Below, one piece after another: positions 43,051-54,711 of a DNA stretch of 64,000 bases. Position numbers and translations under genes: made by a program. The stretch is taken from the NCBI GenBank assembly GCA_963921795.1, contig OY997640.1, positions 12,614,937 to 12,678,936 of the forward strand, given 5' to 3'. A model generated the notes under the pieces. That model worked only from the letters and a program-made list of their open reading frames with translations. It had not been told where the DNA came from and did no database searches. Each line of letters opens with the position of its first letter. Within the stretch, counting starts at the first letter, position 1. This DNA is from Nannobrachium achirus (taxonomy: Eukaryota > Chordata > Actinopteri > Myctophiformes > Myctophidae).

Positions 43051-43516
43051 TTAACTCATCCACTACATTGGACGAGTTTGACGAGCTATAGTTATGGGTC
43101 CACTCTGCTTATGACGAATATGACGAGCTATCAATTAGCTTTAATAACTATAAAACAAAAAAGTATGATCGCCGATTCGCCGTCCATAGCGCTCTGTGGA
43201 CTCGCCCTATTCACAAAAAACGGATCTGGATGTTCCAGAACGGAAATGGGGGGGCGGGACAACGACGCCTGTATCCTGTCTGCCGAAATATCATCCGGTT
43301 CAATGTTGTGCAACACCAGCGTGGCGCTCCGTCGGTTTCGCTTTGAGCGATGGAAGGCTGTAGTGCTTTGTTGCTTACCCTGCCTGGATCGTATTGTGAA
43401 TGCAATCGGTGAACCATCGCGCAATGGATTCGCGCGCGCGCCCACGTTAAAGGTAGGCAAAATCCTGGCGGTGTGGACCCTCAGAAGGGTCTTAAAAATA
43501 GCGGTGGGTGAGTTAA
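43051..43516. mobile_element. TTAA-flanked element with matching empty site
   Basis: A 458-bp element, ends CTCATCCAC / GTGGGTGAG, between TTAA at 43051-43054 and 43513-43516. The undisturbed target CCCATTAATTCTGGATG is present at 62451 in unit 4, so the insertion and its TTAA duplication are directly visible. The 151-residue frame inside (43078-43533) has no transposase motif and reads out of the element; I do not call it a gene. Confidence 0.85.
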
Positions 43517-44007
43517 TTCTGGATGTTTCCTAACAATGGAAATTATCAGAATGTATTCAAGACAAGGGGCAGTGAAAATATGATTGTTTAAAAAAAAGTG
43601 GTCTTGTGTCTCACTTTACCCCAGTTCAGGGGTAAACTGAGACAGATGAGAGAAATCAAGGGGGTAAAGTGAACCGGGTACATTTGCGGCACATGAGGAT
43701 TCATAGGGGGTAAAGTGAGACATGTTTTTACATTTTGCTCCCCTCTAGGCGAGGTAAAAGATATATCAGTAAAAATGTACACATTTCCCATTCATTCTGG
43801 ATGTTTCCTATTGGAAATGATCAGATGTCAGATCACTTTACCCCAATGCATTTGTCTTATTTTCCCCCCCAGCCACATTTTGGGAAAAAGGACGGGGGCG
43901 TTTCACTGTTTCTACGTGTCATCTTTTCGACACCCAAACCTAACACTTACCCTAACCTCCGTAGGGTGAGTCGCTAACCCTTCCGACGCTCCGTTGTCGA
44001 AATACTG

Positions 44008-44010
<3 letters not shown>

Positions 44011-44090
<80 letters not shown>
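44011..44090. repeat. CA microsatellite
   Basis: About 39 uninterrupted AC dinucleotides, preceded by telomere-like phrases (CCTAACACTTACCCTAACC) near 43938. Confidence 0.95.
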
Positions 44091-44093
<3 letters not shown>

Positions 44094-44129
44094 ATATATA
44101 CATATATATATATACATTTATATATTGAG

Positions 44130-44387
44130 CATTTTCTAATATTTTGTGGAAAGACGTGAGACGACAAATTCTGAACAGAACTGGTATTTTATTATTTTTT
44201 TTGCCAGTAGTTGTGACTGAGTTTGTGACTGATCAGAGTGATCAGCCACAAACTGGTGACAAAATGGTGATCAGTGATCACCATCTATGAAGATGAACAA
44301 AAAAAAATAAAAACAACCATGCATTAATGCTTAAATTAAATGGCTTTACATCAGGAATAGTACTGTAATAATTTCTTTCTTTCTTTC

Positions 44388-44475
<88 letters not shown>

Positions 44476-44878
44476 AATTAACTAATTTGAGTGATATTGT
44501 ATTTTTTTTGCATGGGCAAACATGGACAGCAGTAGGCTATTGCTAGCTTCATGTAATTATTCTAATGGCCATGTGACAGGCCAGAGTGGGGCTATTTGCT
44601 CATGTTTTTGTATACTTGCATTTAAACAAAGAATGTTTAGTGAGGAAAAGGTTGCAAACAGCCCTGAGCAGTGGCCTGTTTGACACTACTGTAGCTGCTT
44701 ATCCATGTATCAGACATGGTTCTCACGTAAAGGCTTATATTATTATTGCTATATTATTATATTGCTTTTAGGCTGTTCAGTAATATGCCAAATAGCCGTG
44801 ATAATGCACACCCTCTCTTGTAATATTGCTTAAATAAGTGTTAATTGGCTTTATATTAGGAATAGTACTGTAATAATT

Positions 44879-44922
<44 letters not shown>

Positions 44923-46250
44923 TAGTTTAACTAATTTGAGTGTTATTGTATTTTTTTACATGGGCAAACATGGACAGCAGTATTGCTAGCTTTATGTAAT
45001 TATTCTAATGGCCATGTGGCAGGCCAGAGTGGGGCTATTTGCTCATGTTTTTTTTTTTTTTGCATACTTCCGTTTAAACAAAGAATGTTTAGTGAGGAAA
45101 AGGTTGCAAACAGCCCTGAGCAGTGGCCTGTCTGACACTACTGTAGCTGCTTATCCATGTATGAAACATGGTTCTCACGTAAATTGCTTTTAGGCTGTTC
45201 AGTAATATGAATGATTTGACTTAAAGGGATATTTCACATTCAAAAAAAGTTTGGATCCCCCGGTTTGTAAGTTGCTCGAATCAGTATTTATAGAATTATA
45301 TATTTGATGTCTTAAAACTATAATCCAAAAGGGGTCCCCCAATTTGTTGTGCCGGGATGGCAAGCAGAGGAACGCTCAAATAACAAGGCGCAAGTTGGCA
45401 CCTCGACAGAGGACATACGTGAACTAAAATCAACAGGGTTTTCTCTAGGGGTGTAACGATATAGTAACTGTATCGGAATATCGTTTTTAACTTAAAGAAA
45501 TTGAAGTATATCGAAATGAAAACAGCTAAAATCAAATCGTATTGTTTAATTACTTTTCCTTTCCATATAGCTACACTGGTCTATCGATAAATGTGTGTAA
45601 TCTCTGGGTTCATGTCAAGGTGCAGGTTTGTCAATATACAATGTCCATGAATTTGGCAGATAATGACTGTGTTTACTTATTTATATCCCTAATAATACAT
45701 CTTTTACTTTTTGCCAACACTTTTATACTTTTACACTAGTACATTTTTAATTCCATACTTCTACTTGTAACAGAGTATTTCTATAATGTAGTATTGCTTT
45801 TACTTAAAGAGGTGGTGCCATAGTTTTGTACTTTTTCTGTTTTTCATGTGTCTAGGAGGTTGAAAGTACTTCATTAGACCCCCTTATGTGTGTGTTTTTT
45901 TTTTTAGAAATGATTATTCTCTTAGTATTTGTTTGTTTTCTCTTGGAGGCTGCCACCTTGTGGTGAAAAGTGTCAGTTAAAAAACACAGATAAGATGACA
46001 TCACAGAATCAACTCCTCCCCTATTTACCATTCACCCAACACTGTGGGGTGTGGCTATATCAGCTGGGTCACCACCCACCATGCCATCCATGCATACTTA
46101 ATGAACTGGGGGTGTGTCCACATAAAAACCCAATTCTAACTCTTTCTGTATACTTTTTTGGAAAAAATCTTCCTCCTAGTATAATCATAATACCTGATAA
46201 TCATGTTTTAGAGGGGGGGGGGGGGGGGGGAATCATGGCACCACCTCTTT
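44130..46250. repeat. Upstream part of unit 2
   Basis: Starts GAGCATTTTCTAATATTTTG, matching unit 1 at 35365. Holds two CTTT arrays, the GAGGAAAAGGTTGC sub-repeats, a truncated MITE (about 45700-45803) and, at 45808-46250, the inverted sister of the AGAGGTGGTG element of 32194-32619, here with a G-run and only the left TTAA (45804-45807). Confidence 0.7.
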
Positions 46251-46742
46251 CTTTTTATCAAATTGACCACACCAATGACCATAACAGGTCTGCAACACTG
46301 AGATCAGACCTGTAGGGTCCATTTGGTACATAATCATATGATGTTATGCGGGAACGCCTACCGAGTGGCAATAAATACTTTCTGGCCTTGACAGCCCATA
46401 CATCCAAACAGAAATGTCCTGTCTGATTGCATTAAACAACGCTGAAAACATGTTTTTGCCACCCGACTTGCCTGGCTCTGTGTTCATTGGAGGCCCCATG
46501 CAGCCAAGGCAGCCGAGAGTTGGAAACTTGGTTTCTGTGGTGGTACGCCACCTCTATGACACCCAGACATGCTCTGCAGAGCACTTTTCTTTATGTATTT
46601 CTTATTTAAGTCATTCTCTTCAAGGCATTTACACAACAGTAATGTACACTAAGCATGGAATGGCAGTTGGCCATTGCTCGGGGCTATTTGCAAATAATTC
46701 CTCAACAAACACATTGTGTTATGCAATGGAGTCCTCCTACAG

Positions 46743-46838
46743 TATATATTCCAGTAGCTACAGTAGGTCAGGTAGTCAGAACCTCAGAATAGGTGAAGAC
46801 ACCCTCCAAGGAGGAAGAACGTCCACAAACTACCGAAG
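46743..46838 (+). promoter_or_regulatory. TATA box and exon 1, histidine-rich gene copy 2
   Basis: TATATATT at 46743-46750. Exon 1 is inferred from about 46775 to 46838 (ends CGAAG, donor GTGAGC at 46839). Intron 1 ends CTTACAG at 46993. Confidence 0.55.
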
Positions 46839-46996
46839 GTGAGCTCAATATTGGCTTGTTAGTATGCTTATGAGAATTACATTAGTTATGCTCAATGTTC
46901 CTATAATTAATTGGCCATGTACATGGTCTGTAACAGACCCAATAGCAGCCACAGTCATTTACTGACAGCTTTTTTAAATTGTTTTGCTTACAGAAA

Positions 46997-47653
46997 ATGA
47001 AGACCCAAATTGCGTTCCTGCTTTTTGCTCTGTTGGTCATTGTCAGTGACGCAGCAGAACAAAATGGGAAAGCTGCAGATCCACATCCCCATCACCACCA
47101 CCACCATGGTGGAGAGGATGAGATGGCTGATAAACAGCCCCATCATCACCGCCACGGTGGAGAGGATGAGATGGCTGATCCACAGTCCCATCATCACCGC
47201 CACGGTGAAGAGGATGAGATGGCTGATCCAGATCCACGTAATGGAGGCCATCATGGTGGCCACCGCGAGCACCATCGGTTCCACCGTTACCACCGTTACT
47301 GGGACGAGATGGCTGATCCAAAGCCCCATCATGGTGGCCACCGCGGGTACCATCGGTTCCAACGTTACCACCGTTACCGGGACGAGATGGCTGATCCACA
47401 GCCCTATCATCACCGCCACGTCGGAGAGTATGAGATGGCTGATCTAGAGCCCCGTCATGGTGGCCATCATGGTGGCCACTGCGGGTTCCAGCGGTTCCAC
47501 CGTTACCACTGTTTCTGGGACGAGATGGCTGACCGCCACCGCCACGGCGGAGAGGATCAGATGGCTGATCCAGTGCCCTGGGGACATCATGGTGGCCCTC
47601 ACGGGTACGGATGGAACCCCCATGGGCATCTCGGGTACCACCGTTACTGGTAA
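46997..47653 (+). CDS. Histidine-rich secreted repeat protein, copy 2 (218 aa)
   Basis: Same design as copy 1. I chose the ATG at 46997, 3 bases after the acceptor and equal to the start of the other copies; upstream in-frame codons belong to the intron. Signal peptide MKTQIAFLLFALLVIVSDAA, then about 8 DEMADP-like cores alternating with HHHRHGGE and GYHRFQRYHRYRDE modules. The C-terminus is YGWNPHGHLGYHRYW, followed by TAA. Unlike copy 3 it has two cysteines in the mature part. The exon (46994-47669) ends at GAAG|GTGAGG. Differences from copies 1 and 3 include many in-frame gains and losses of modules. Function unknown; secreted metal binding is a guess from composition. Confidence 0.75.
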   Translation: MKTQIAFLLFALLVIVSDAAEQNGKAADPHPHHHHHHGGEDEMADKQPHHHRHGGEDEMADPQSHHHRHGEEDEMADPDPRNGGHHGGHREHHRFHRYHRYWDEMADPKPHHGGHRGYHRFQRYHRYRDEMADPQPYHHRHVGEYEMADLEPRHGGHHGGHCGFQRFHRYHCFWDEMADRHRHGGEDQMADPVPWGHHGGPHGYGWNPHGHLGYHRYW

Positions 47654-48541
47654 TCTTTTACAGGTGAAGGTGAGGACAGAAACACAACTTAAATGTATTG
47701 AAACAGAAGATGGAAATATAAACCCAGCAGTCCAGAAGTCTTTGTAATAGGATTCATCAGTTGAGTGAATTTGTACAGCCTTTACTTTATTAGAGGCTGT
47801 TAAATAATCGTTTCTAATGCTATGTATGAGTAATGGCAACAAGTACAAGTACCTTTCTATGTTGTATGGAGAATGGAGCGCAATGTTTGCAGACACTCGC
47901 AAATGGCATGATCATTCCATTCTTATTGAAAAGCAGAATCCACCAGGTAGATTCAAAGTCAGAGAAGGTCATAAAAATATCAAATGTTTTCTCTTATCCT
48001 CTTTTCATTACAGAAGAAAATGACTGAAAACTTTTTTTAATCAATTCTCTTACAAAGATCTTCTCTCTTTTTTGTCTCTCGATATAAAGTATATATTTAA
48101 TACATCGATTTAAATTCACCAGTTTGAATCAATTTTGATTGGGTTACTATAAATCATTACATGCCCTATGTGAGTTGGTTTACACAGCCATCTAAAAATG
48201 TATATTAATATTATTGTGTAAATTAAAAAAAAATTTAAAACGTTCATATTCTAGATACATTGCGAATGAAACGAAATATTCAAAATGGCAATTTCTTATG
48301 GCATACAGCTCATGAATATCAAAAGTCCATCTCTCAAAAGATTACAATATTACGCGAGACGACTCAAAACATGCAGAACTTCAAAACAAGGATTTATAAT
48401 GCAGAAATGTCATCCTTCTGAATCAGAGTTGCTTGAAGTCCAGTGTGGAGTTTCTGCAGTCGGTGACGATTTGGAGTGCTATAGCATCGACCCCTTTGTT
48501 TTTTTTACACAATATTCTAATTGTTTTGGCTTCTCCCACAG

Positions 48542-48702
48542 CTCCACGAGGAAGACACCCAGAGGAACACCTAGACTGCAGTACCATCACCGTCTTCAAT
48601 AACATGAACCAAACCACCATGATTATTCATTGTTTAGTTGTGTGAGGTCTCTGTTTCTCTGTTTGTCACCCTCCAATAAAAGCCATTTCACTCAACTTGT
48701 AG
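48542..48702 (+). other. Exon 3 (3' UTR) with AATAAA, copy 2
   Basis: Follows the acceptor CTTCTCCCACAG (ends 48541). AATAAA is at 48675-48680. Nearly identical to exon 3 of copy 1. Confidence 0.55.
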
Positions 48703-49079
48703 GTGGTCTTGTTAATCCTGGTGGACATGCCAGTAAAACAAAGTGATATCAAAAGAGCTCATGCCTCGAGAATAGAATAGAATAGAATAGAATAGAATAG
48801 AATAGAATAGAATAGTGTCTCCCAATTTAGTCACTGCCAATTACCCATGCATAGGCTACTGCTTTCCTTGTTGGTGCCGACCCCACTGTTGGCCAGTGGA
48901 TGGTCATGATTATGGAGGCCTCAGTGGGAGAACTATATATATTTACATAACTATATAACTATATATATATTTTTTGAAGTATAGTCGGGTGGTCCTTTGG
49001 GTCAAATACAAGCCTTGAGATACAAATAAGATCTTGATTAAAAGTCTGATGTATATTTACTATTATTTAGAGAGCATAG

Positions 49080-49250
49080 TGAAAAGCGTAAGGGTGTCAA
49101 TAGTACCCAAATCAGCTGAAGGGGGTCTGTAGATACCCACAATAATTAAAGATGATGATCCAAACTGAACTCTCAGGGACAGCCATTCAAACACTTAGGT
49201 TTTTGAGACAACATTTAAAAGGGTATTGACATAAATTTTGGGTATCAGGG
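49080..49250 (-). pseudogene. LINE endonuclease fragment, unit 2
   Basis: Same sequence as in units 1 and 3 (AATTAAAGATGATGATCCAA and neighbours), so the LINE inserted before the units duplicated. Confidence 0.5.
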
Positions 49251-49257
49251 CTGGTTT

Positions 49258-49560
49258 AAAGGAGGGGTAGCTTCAACATGGTTGCATCGGCCAGAAAATA
49301 AGGGTTTTTCATGATGCTGAATCCATTGCAAGCATTTGTTTTGCACGAAAAACATTCCATGGGCTACACATTGCCCCCACAAAACGGTGAAAAGTGATGA
49401 TTCATCACTAAACCATCGTTTTGTGGGTCCAATTTTAGCCCAAGGAATGTTTTTCGTGCAAAACAAATGCTCGCAATGGATTCAGCATCATGAAAAAACC
49501 CTAGTTTTGACCCCTCACATGCTACTTAAAGCAGATTTATTTTTTGTATTATTTTCCTGT
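49258..49560. mobile_element. Fold-back element (family of 56.8-57.7 kb)
   Basis: A palindrome centred near 49393. Both strands read GCAAAACAAATGC and ATTCAGCATCATGAAAAA, so both strands encode the same short artefact frame. Related to the long inverted repeats of 56838-57675. Confidence 0.7.
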
Positions 49561-49856
49561 ATAGTAAATTAATGGGACGCAAACACAAATCAGTTTTTGT
49601 ATGAGGTTTCCCCCAGGAGTTGAATTTCAACCTTTTAGTACATATTATTACACACCTTTAGAAACACATTGGTGAAGAAATTTCTTGGTAACGATTTACT
49701 TCGCAGATTGGTCAAATATCTTATAAAATCTCCTTACTACAAGAGTTCTTCATGCATGAGAACCAATCAGCTCCCACCTCTCTCATTGATGAAGGGAAAC
49801 TCAATCACACCTGGAAAAAAAAAGCCAGAATCAGATGTTCTTATAGTGGATGGATC

Positions 49857-50313
49857 ATCTATGGCAAACATGGGCAACTGGCGGCCCGGGGGCCACATGT
49901 GGCCCTCACCTTCACTTAATGCGGCCCACAGGTTAGTACCTGAATACTGATATATTGTTGATTTCAGCTGTTACAATTCCAAAACTTGACCTGCTTTAAT
50001 TCCGTCAGTCTATATTAGTAGCTTAATATGACTAGTATATAATAGTAGTATTAAAATGTATTTTTTTATGTCCAATGTACATGTATTTAGGTTCATAAAG
50101 TTAACTAAATGCGTTTGAAATTAAATCAAAATGTTACATTTCAGGATTCCAATTCAAAAATAACAAAACAATTATTCCAGGATTCCAATTCAAAAGAAGC
50201 TTCGTTTGTATGAGATACTGGAATGACAAAGTAGGACGTAGCAATGTGGCCCTCTGGAGTGAAGGTGGAAATATAGTGGCCCTCATCAATGTTGCCCACC
50301 CCTTATCTATGGT
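49857..50313. mobile_element. hAT-type MITE with perfect 8-bp TSD ATCTATGG
   Basis: Element 49865-50305, ends CAAACATGGGCAACTGG / TGTTGCCCACCCCTT, flanked by ATCTATGG at 49857-49864 and 50306-50313. It contains GCGGCCC-rich phrases and an internal ATTCCAATTCAAAA direct repeat. A relative is near 63040-63230. Confidence 0.85.
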
Positions 50314-50319
50314 GAATAC

Positions 50320-51470
50320 ACTGCCACCACATTCTATCAAGACATTTGATGAATATGCAATAGATGACATACTTACTGGACATAGAGGCGGACAGACATT
50401 GTGTTCGTTGTTTACTGGAAGTCAAGTCTGAAGTGTGAGGCAAGGTCAAAACGGGAAAATTGGAGTTGACCAAATGTGGGTGAACCAAGGCATGTACTGG
50501 AAGGTGTAAGCGCTTCAGATATGGACTCAGTTGCACATGCCTATGTACTGTAGTTGCCCCTGCTAGAACCTATTTGCATGTTTCTTTTGCCAGAGTTATT
50601 GTCCTCTGTGTTTTCAGGTGTAGGCCTGTGGCTCAGCTTCCCTGTCACATCAACGCATCGTGTTTTACTTTCTCACCTGCTATTACTGTGACACTTTCAG
50701 TTGTTAACATTGCTTCCACTGCACATTTTCAGTTTAGGTCCTCAGTATCGTTTCCGTTTGCAATGGTTCCGTGGCTGTGTCAGCCAAAGCTGCTGCTGCA
50801 TCATTCAGTATTGCTCAATACTTATTTTGGAGCACTGTCCGTTCAGCACCACAACTGTGCTAATTTATTCATCTTATTTTCTCCCCATCCCTTAATATTT
50901 GACAAATGTTAGTTAAAATGTTAGTTAACCCTAGCCCTGTTAGTTAACTCTTATACCGCTTTGGACGTTCCTGTTCGCCCCAATTCCCAAGAGACCTCCG
51001 CGCCAATACGGCGCTCGTTCGCGTTCGTTCGTTCGTTCATTTACCTTGTTGAAGCTGATGAGGGGTCGCGCCGCCGTGTACTGTAAACACATTTTCCGCG
51101 GTGATGGTGTAAAAAATCCATTATGCGTTAACATCAACGGAGACCAATTCACTTCCTTGTTGATTTCTCTGGCTGTGAGGCTCTGTGGCCAGTGACTGGT
51201 CTGAATGCACGTAACAGGGAAATCACATTCATTCTCAGCATGACGCCGCCCTCTGCTGCCTGGCAGACCAAAGTGCACTATTGCACAATCAAAAAATAAT
51301 AATAATAATGAAATAAATAAATGTCTATCTATCTACTATAACGTCGCAAAGGTAAGCCGCTTTTTGATGGCACCAGACACAATAAATAAATAAATAATCT
51401 GGCAGTAGGAGAGTTAAAAAAAAATAAAAAAAATAAAAAATAAAAAAAATAAAAAACAGGGAAAAAAACT
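50320..51470. other. Gene-free stretch
   Basis: No gene is recognised. 50940-51410 has ends AGTTAACTCTTATA and GGAGAGTTAA that may be inverted repeats of one element; short TTCG and A-rich arrays are inside. Confidence 0.4.
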
Positions 51471-51660
51471 CCCTTGTGACTGTTACCTTGTCGTGGTTAG
51501 GGAGTGTACCTCAGTGAACCCTGAGAGCTATTCCGGTGGGAGGCAACCCCTGGCAGGTTTTACCAAACTGGACAGGTTGTGGGCGAGGAGTCAGACAAAT
51601 TACAGTCAAACAACCTCCCTTGAGCGAGCCTTTTGAAGAACCCAATAAACTTCTGTGAGG
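51470..51660 (+). repeat. Segment resembling a fish retroelement 5' region
   Basis: Contains ACCTTGTCGTGGTTAGGGAG, CTGAGAGCTATTCC and AACCCCTGGCAGG, a phrase order I know from the 5' end of a fish non-LTR element family. Identity is not certain. Confidence 0.35.
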
Positions 51661-51689
51661 ATATGTTTAATTTAAAGATCAACGTAGTG

Positions 51690-52125
51690 GGCGGAAGTCA
51701 TCCTGAAAAATCTTGAAATTTCAAGTAGCTGTGGGGGGCTTATTGTCAAGTGACCCACAGAGACGGCTCATGGCAATTTTCATGCTTGTATCACCAAATA
51801 AACCAGTATATCACTTAACTGCTCCACTTAGGTGGTGACAAGCTTGAAAAATGGCCGCCATCTTGTAATTTCAGGTAGCTGCGTGTGGGTTATTGTTAAG
51901 TGACCCACAGAGACTGCTCGTGCCAATTTTCATGCTTGTATCACCAAATAAACCCTTATATCACTTAATTGCTTCACTACGGTGGTGGCCATCTTGAAAA
52001 ATGGCCGCCATCTTGAAATTTCAATTGGCTCTGACAATTTTCTTGTTAAGTGACCCATGGAGACTGCTCATACCAATTTTTACGCTTTTATCATCAACTG
52101 AAAGATTCTGACCAAAACAAGCAGT
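51690..52125. repeat. Three-copy tandem repeat, unit about 150 bp
   Basis: Each unit has CATCTTG(A/T)AATTTCA, TTGTTAAGTGACCCA(C/T)(A/G)GAGAC, TTTTCATGCTTGTATCACC and ATGGCCGCC. Not coding. Confidence 0.8.
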
Positions 52126-52139
52126 TAGCCGAGTGTTAT

Positions 52140-52589
52140 TGTATTTTTTACATGGGCAAACATGGACAGCAGTATGCTATTGTTAGCCTTATGTAACTAG
52201 ACCAGGTCAACCTGGTTGTGCCAGACCCCGGTTCTGCCAACCCTCTGGGCCTATAAATTTAATGGTACATTAACCCCCTGTCTGTCATCATCATTTATGA
52301 CATCATGCCTTTTGTAGGCATGTCATCATCATGTCATCATCATATATACCCTTTATATAGAAAACCCGGACAGACCGACATTTGCTTATGTAGGCCTACC
52401 CATTTCATGGGTCTGGCAATTATTCTAATAGCCAAATGACAGGCCAGAGTGGGGCTATTTGCTCATGTTTTTGCATACTTGCATTTAAACAAAGAATGTT
52501 TAGTGAGGAAAAGGTTGCACACCCTCTCTCGTAAAATTGCTTAAATAAGTGTTAAATGGCTTTACATTAGCAACAGTACAGTAATAATT

Positions 52590-52647
<58 letters not shown>

Positions 52648-53874
52648 TTTCTTTCTTTCGTTTAACTCATTTGAGTGTTATTGTATTTTTTTTTAAATGG
52701 GGAAATATGGACAGCAGTTTTGCTAGCTTTAGGTAATTATTCTAATGGCCATAGGACAGGCGGAAGTGGAGCTCATGTTTTTGCATACCGGTACTTGCGT
52801 TTAGACAAAGAATGTTTAGTGAGGAAAAGGTTGCGAACAGCCCTGAGCAGTGGCCTGTTTGACACTAGCTGCTTATCCATGTGTCAAACATGGTTCTCAC
52901 TTAAAGGCAGCTTATATTAATTGCTTTTAGGCTTTTAGGCTTTTTGCATACTTGCATACTTCCGTTTAAACACATAATGTTTAGTGAGGAAAAGGTTGCG
53001 AACAGCCCTGAGCAGTGGCCTGTTTGACACTAGCTGCTTATGCATGTATCAAACATGGTTCTCACACAAAGGCTTATATTCATTGCTTTTAGGCTGTTCA
53101 GTAATATCAATGATTTGACTTTCAAAAAATAATACAAATAAAAATAAATTGGATCCCCCAGTTTGTAAGTTGCTCGATTCAGTATCCATAAAATGATATA
53201 TTTTGATGTCTTACTACTGTATGCCGAAAGGGGTCCCCCAATTTGTTGTGCCAGGAAGGCAAGCACAGGAACACTCAAATAACACTAATAACAAGGCACA
53301 AGTTGGCACCTCGACAGAGGACATGCGTGAACTAAAATCAACAGGGTTTTCGCCCACAATATTCTCCACAGGCATGGCCACGTTATAGGCTATCTTTCCT
53401 ACCGACTTACATGATGAGTAATTGAACTTTCCCAAAGATTTTGATGTCATGCTTCACGTGACATCAAATTATACCTACCCTAACCCATTTTACTGCTATA
53501 ATCCCACTATATTTTACAAGTTTTCCAAGTTGTAAATTTCCAAGTTTCAATACTTTTACTTCTACTCCACTACATCTTGGATCCAAATATTGTATGTTTA
53601 CTCCACTACAATTATTTGAAAACTGTAGTTACTTTGCAGGTATAAATTATAAGATTTTAAAACATACATAAACCACATTAGCCCTATTTTATAACATGGA
53701 AAACAGCCTTTCTCAAACATTTTGTACTTTTACTTTTGGTACTTTAAGTAACTATGTATCGATGCCAATACTTTTAGAAGAGTAGATTTTTTTATTCCAT
53801 ACTACTTGTAACAGAGTATTTCTATAATGTCGTATTGCTTTTACTTAAGTAATACATTCAAGTGCTTTTTTCCA
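52140..53874. repeat. Upstream part of unit 3
   Basis: Same order as unit 1: GGGCAAACATGGACAG, CTTT array (52588-52660), paired GAGGAAAAGGTTGC sub-repeats, then the MITE without its palindrome (about 53510-53874). Confidence 0.7.
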
Positions 53875-54471
53875 CCACTGATTGTGAACTTGTAGAATAG
53901 TTTGGGTTTGGGTTCCGTGCCGGGTCATCGCCATGTTGGCTTGAGGTGGAACATTTTGTCAAAATTGACCACACCAATGACCATAACAGGTCTGCAACAC
54001 TGAGATCAGACCTGTAGGGTCCATTTGGTAGATAATCATACCCTGAAGTTATGCGGGAACGCCTACCGAGTGGCAATAAACGACTTGCTGGCCTTGACAG
54101 CCCATACATCCAAACAGAAATGTCCTGTCTGATTGCATTAAACAACGTTGAAAACATGTTGCCACTCACTTCGCCACCCGACTTGCCTGGCTCTGTGTTC
54201 ATTGGAGGCCCCATGCAGCCAAGGCAGCTGGGAGTTGGAAACTGGGTTTCTGTGGTGGTACGCCACCTCTATGACACCCTGACATGACACCCAGACATCT
54301 GCAGAGCACTTTTTTATGTATTTCTTATTTACCGGTAAGTCATTCTCTTCAAGGCATTTACAGAACAGTAATGTACACTAAGCATGGAATGGCAGTTGGC
54401 CATTGCTCGGGGCTATTTGCAAATAATTCCTCAACAAACACATTGTGTTATGCAATGGAGTCCTCCTACAG

Positions 54472-54569
54472 TATATATTCCAGTAGCTACAGTAGGCCAG
54501 GTAGTCAGAACCTCAGAATAGGTGAAGACACCCTCCAAGGAGGAAGAACGTCCACAAACTATACCGAAG
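54472..54569 (+). promoter_or_regulatory. TATA box and exon 1, histidine-rich gene copy 3
   Basis: TATATATT at 54472-54479. Exon 1 from about 54503 to 54569 (ends CGAAG, donor GTGAGC at 54570). Intron 1 ends CTTACAG at 54708 and is 139 bp, shorter than in copy 1. Confidence 0.55.
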
Positions 54570-54711
54570 GTGAGCTCAACATTGGCTTGTTAGTATGCTT
54601 ATGCTCAATGTTCCTATAATTAATTGGCCATGTACACGGTCTGTAACAGACCCAATAGCAGCCACAGTCATATACTGACAGCTTTCTTTCAATTGTTTTT
54701 GCTTACAGAAA

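Noticed and set aside
43078-43533. 151-aa open frame as a gene
   Set aside because: It extends across the right end of a TTAA-flanked insertion and has no recognisable motif; the antisense frame is equally open.
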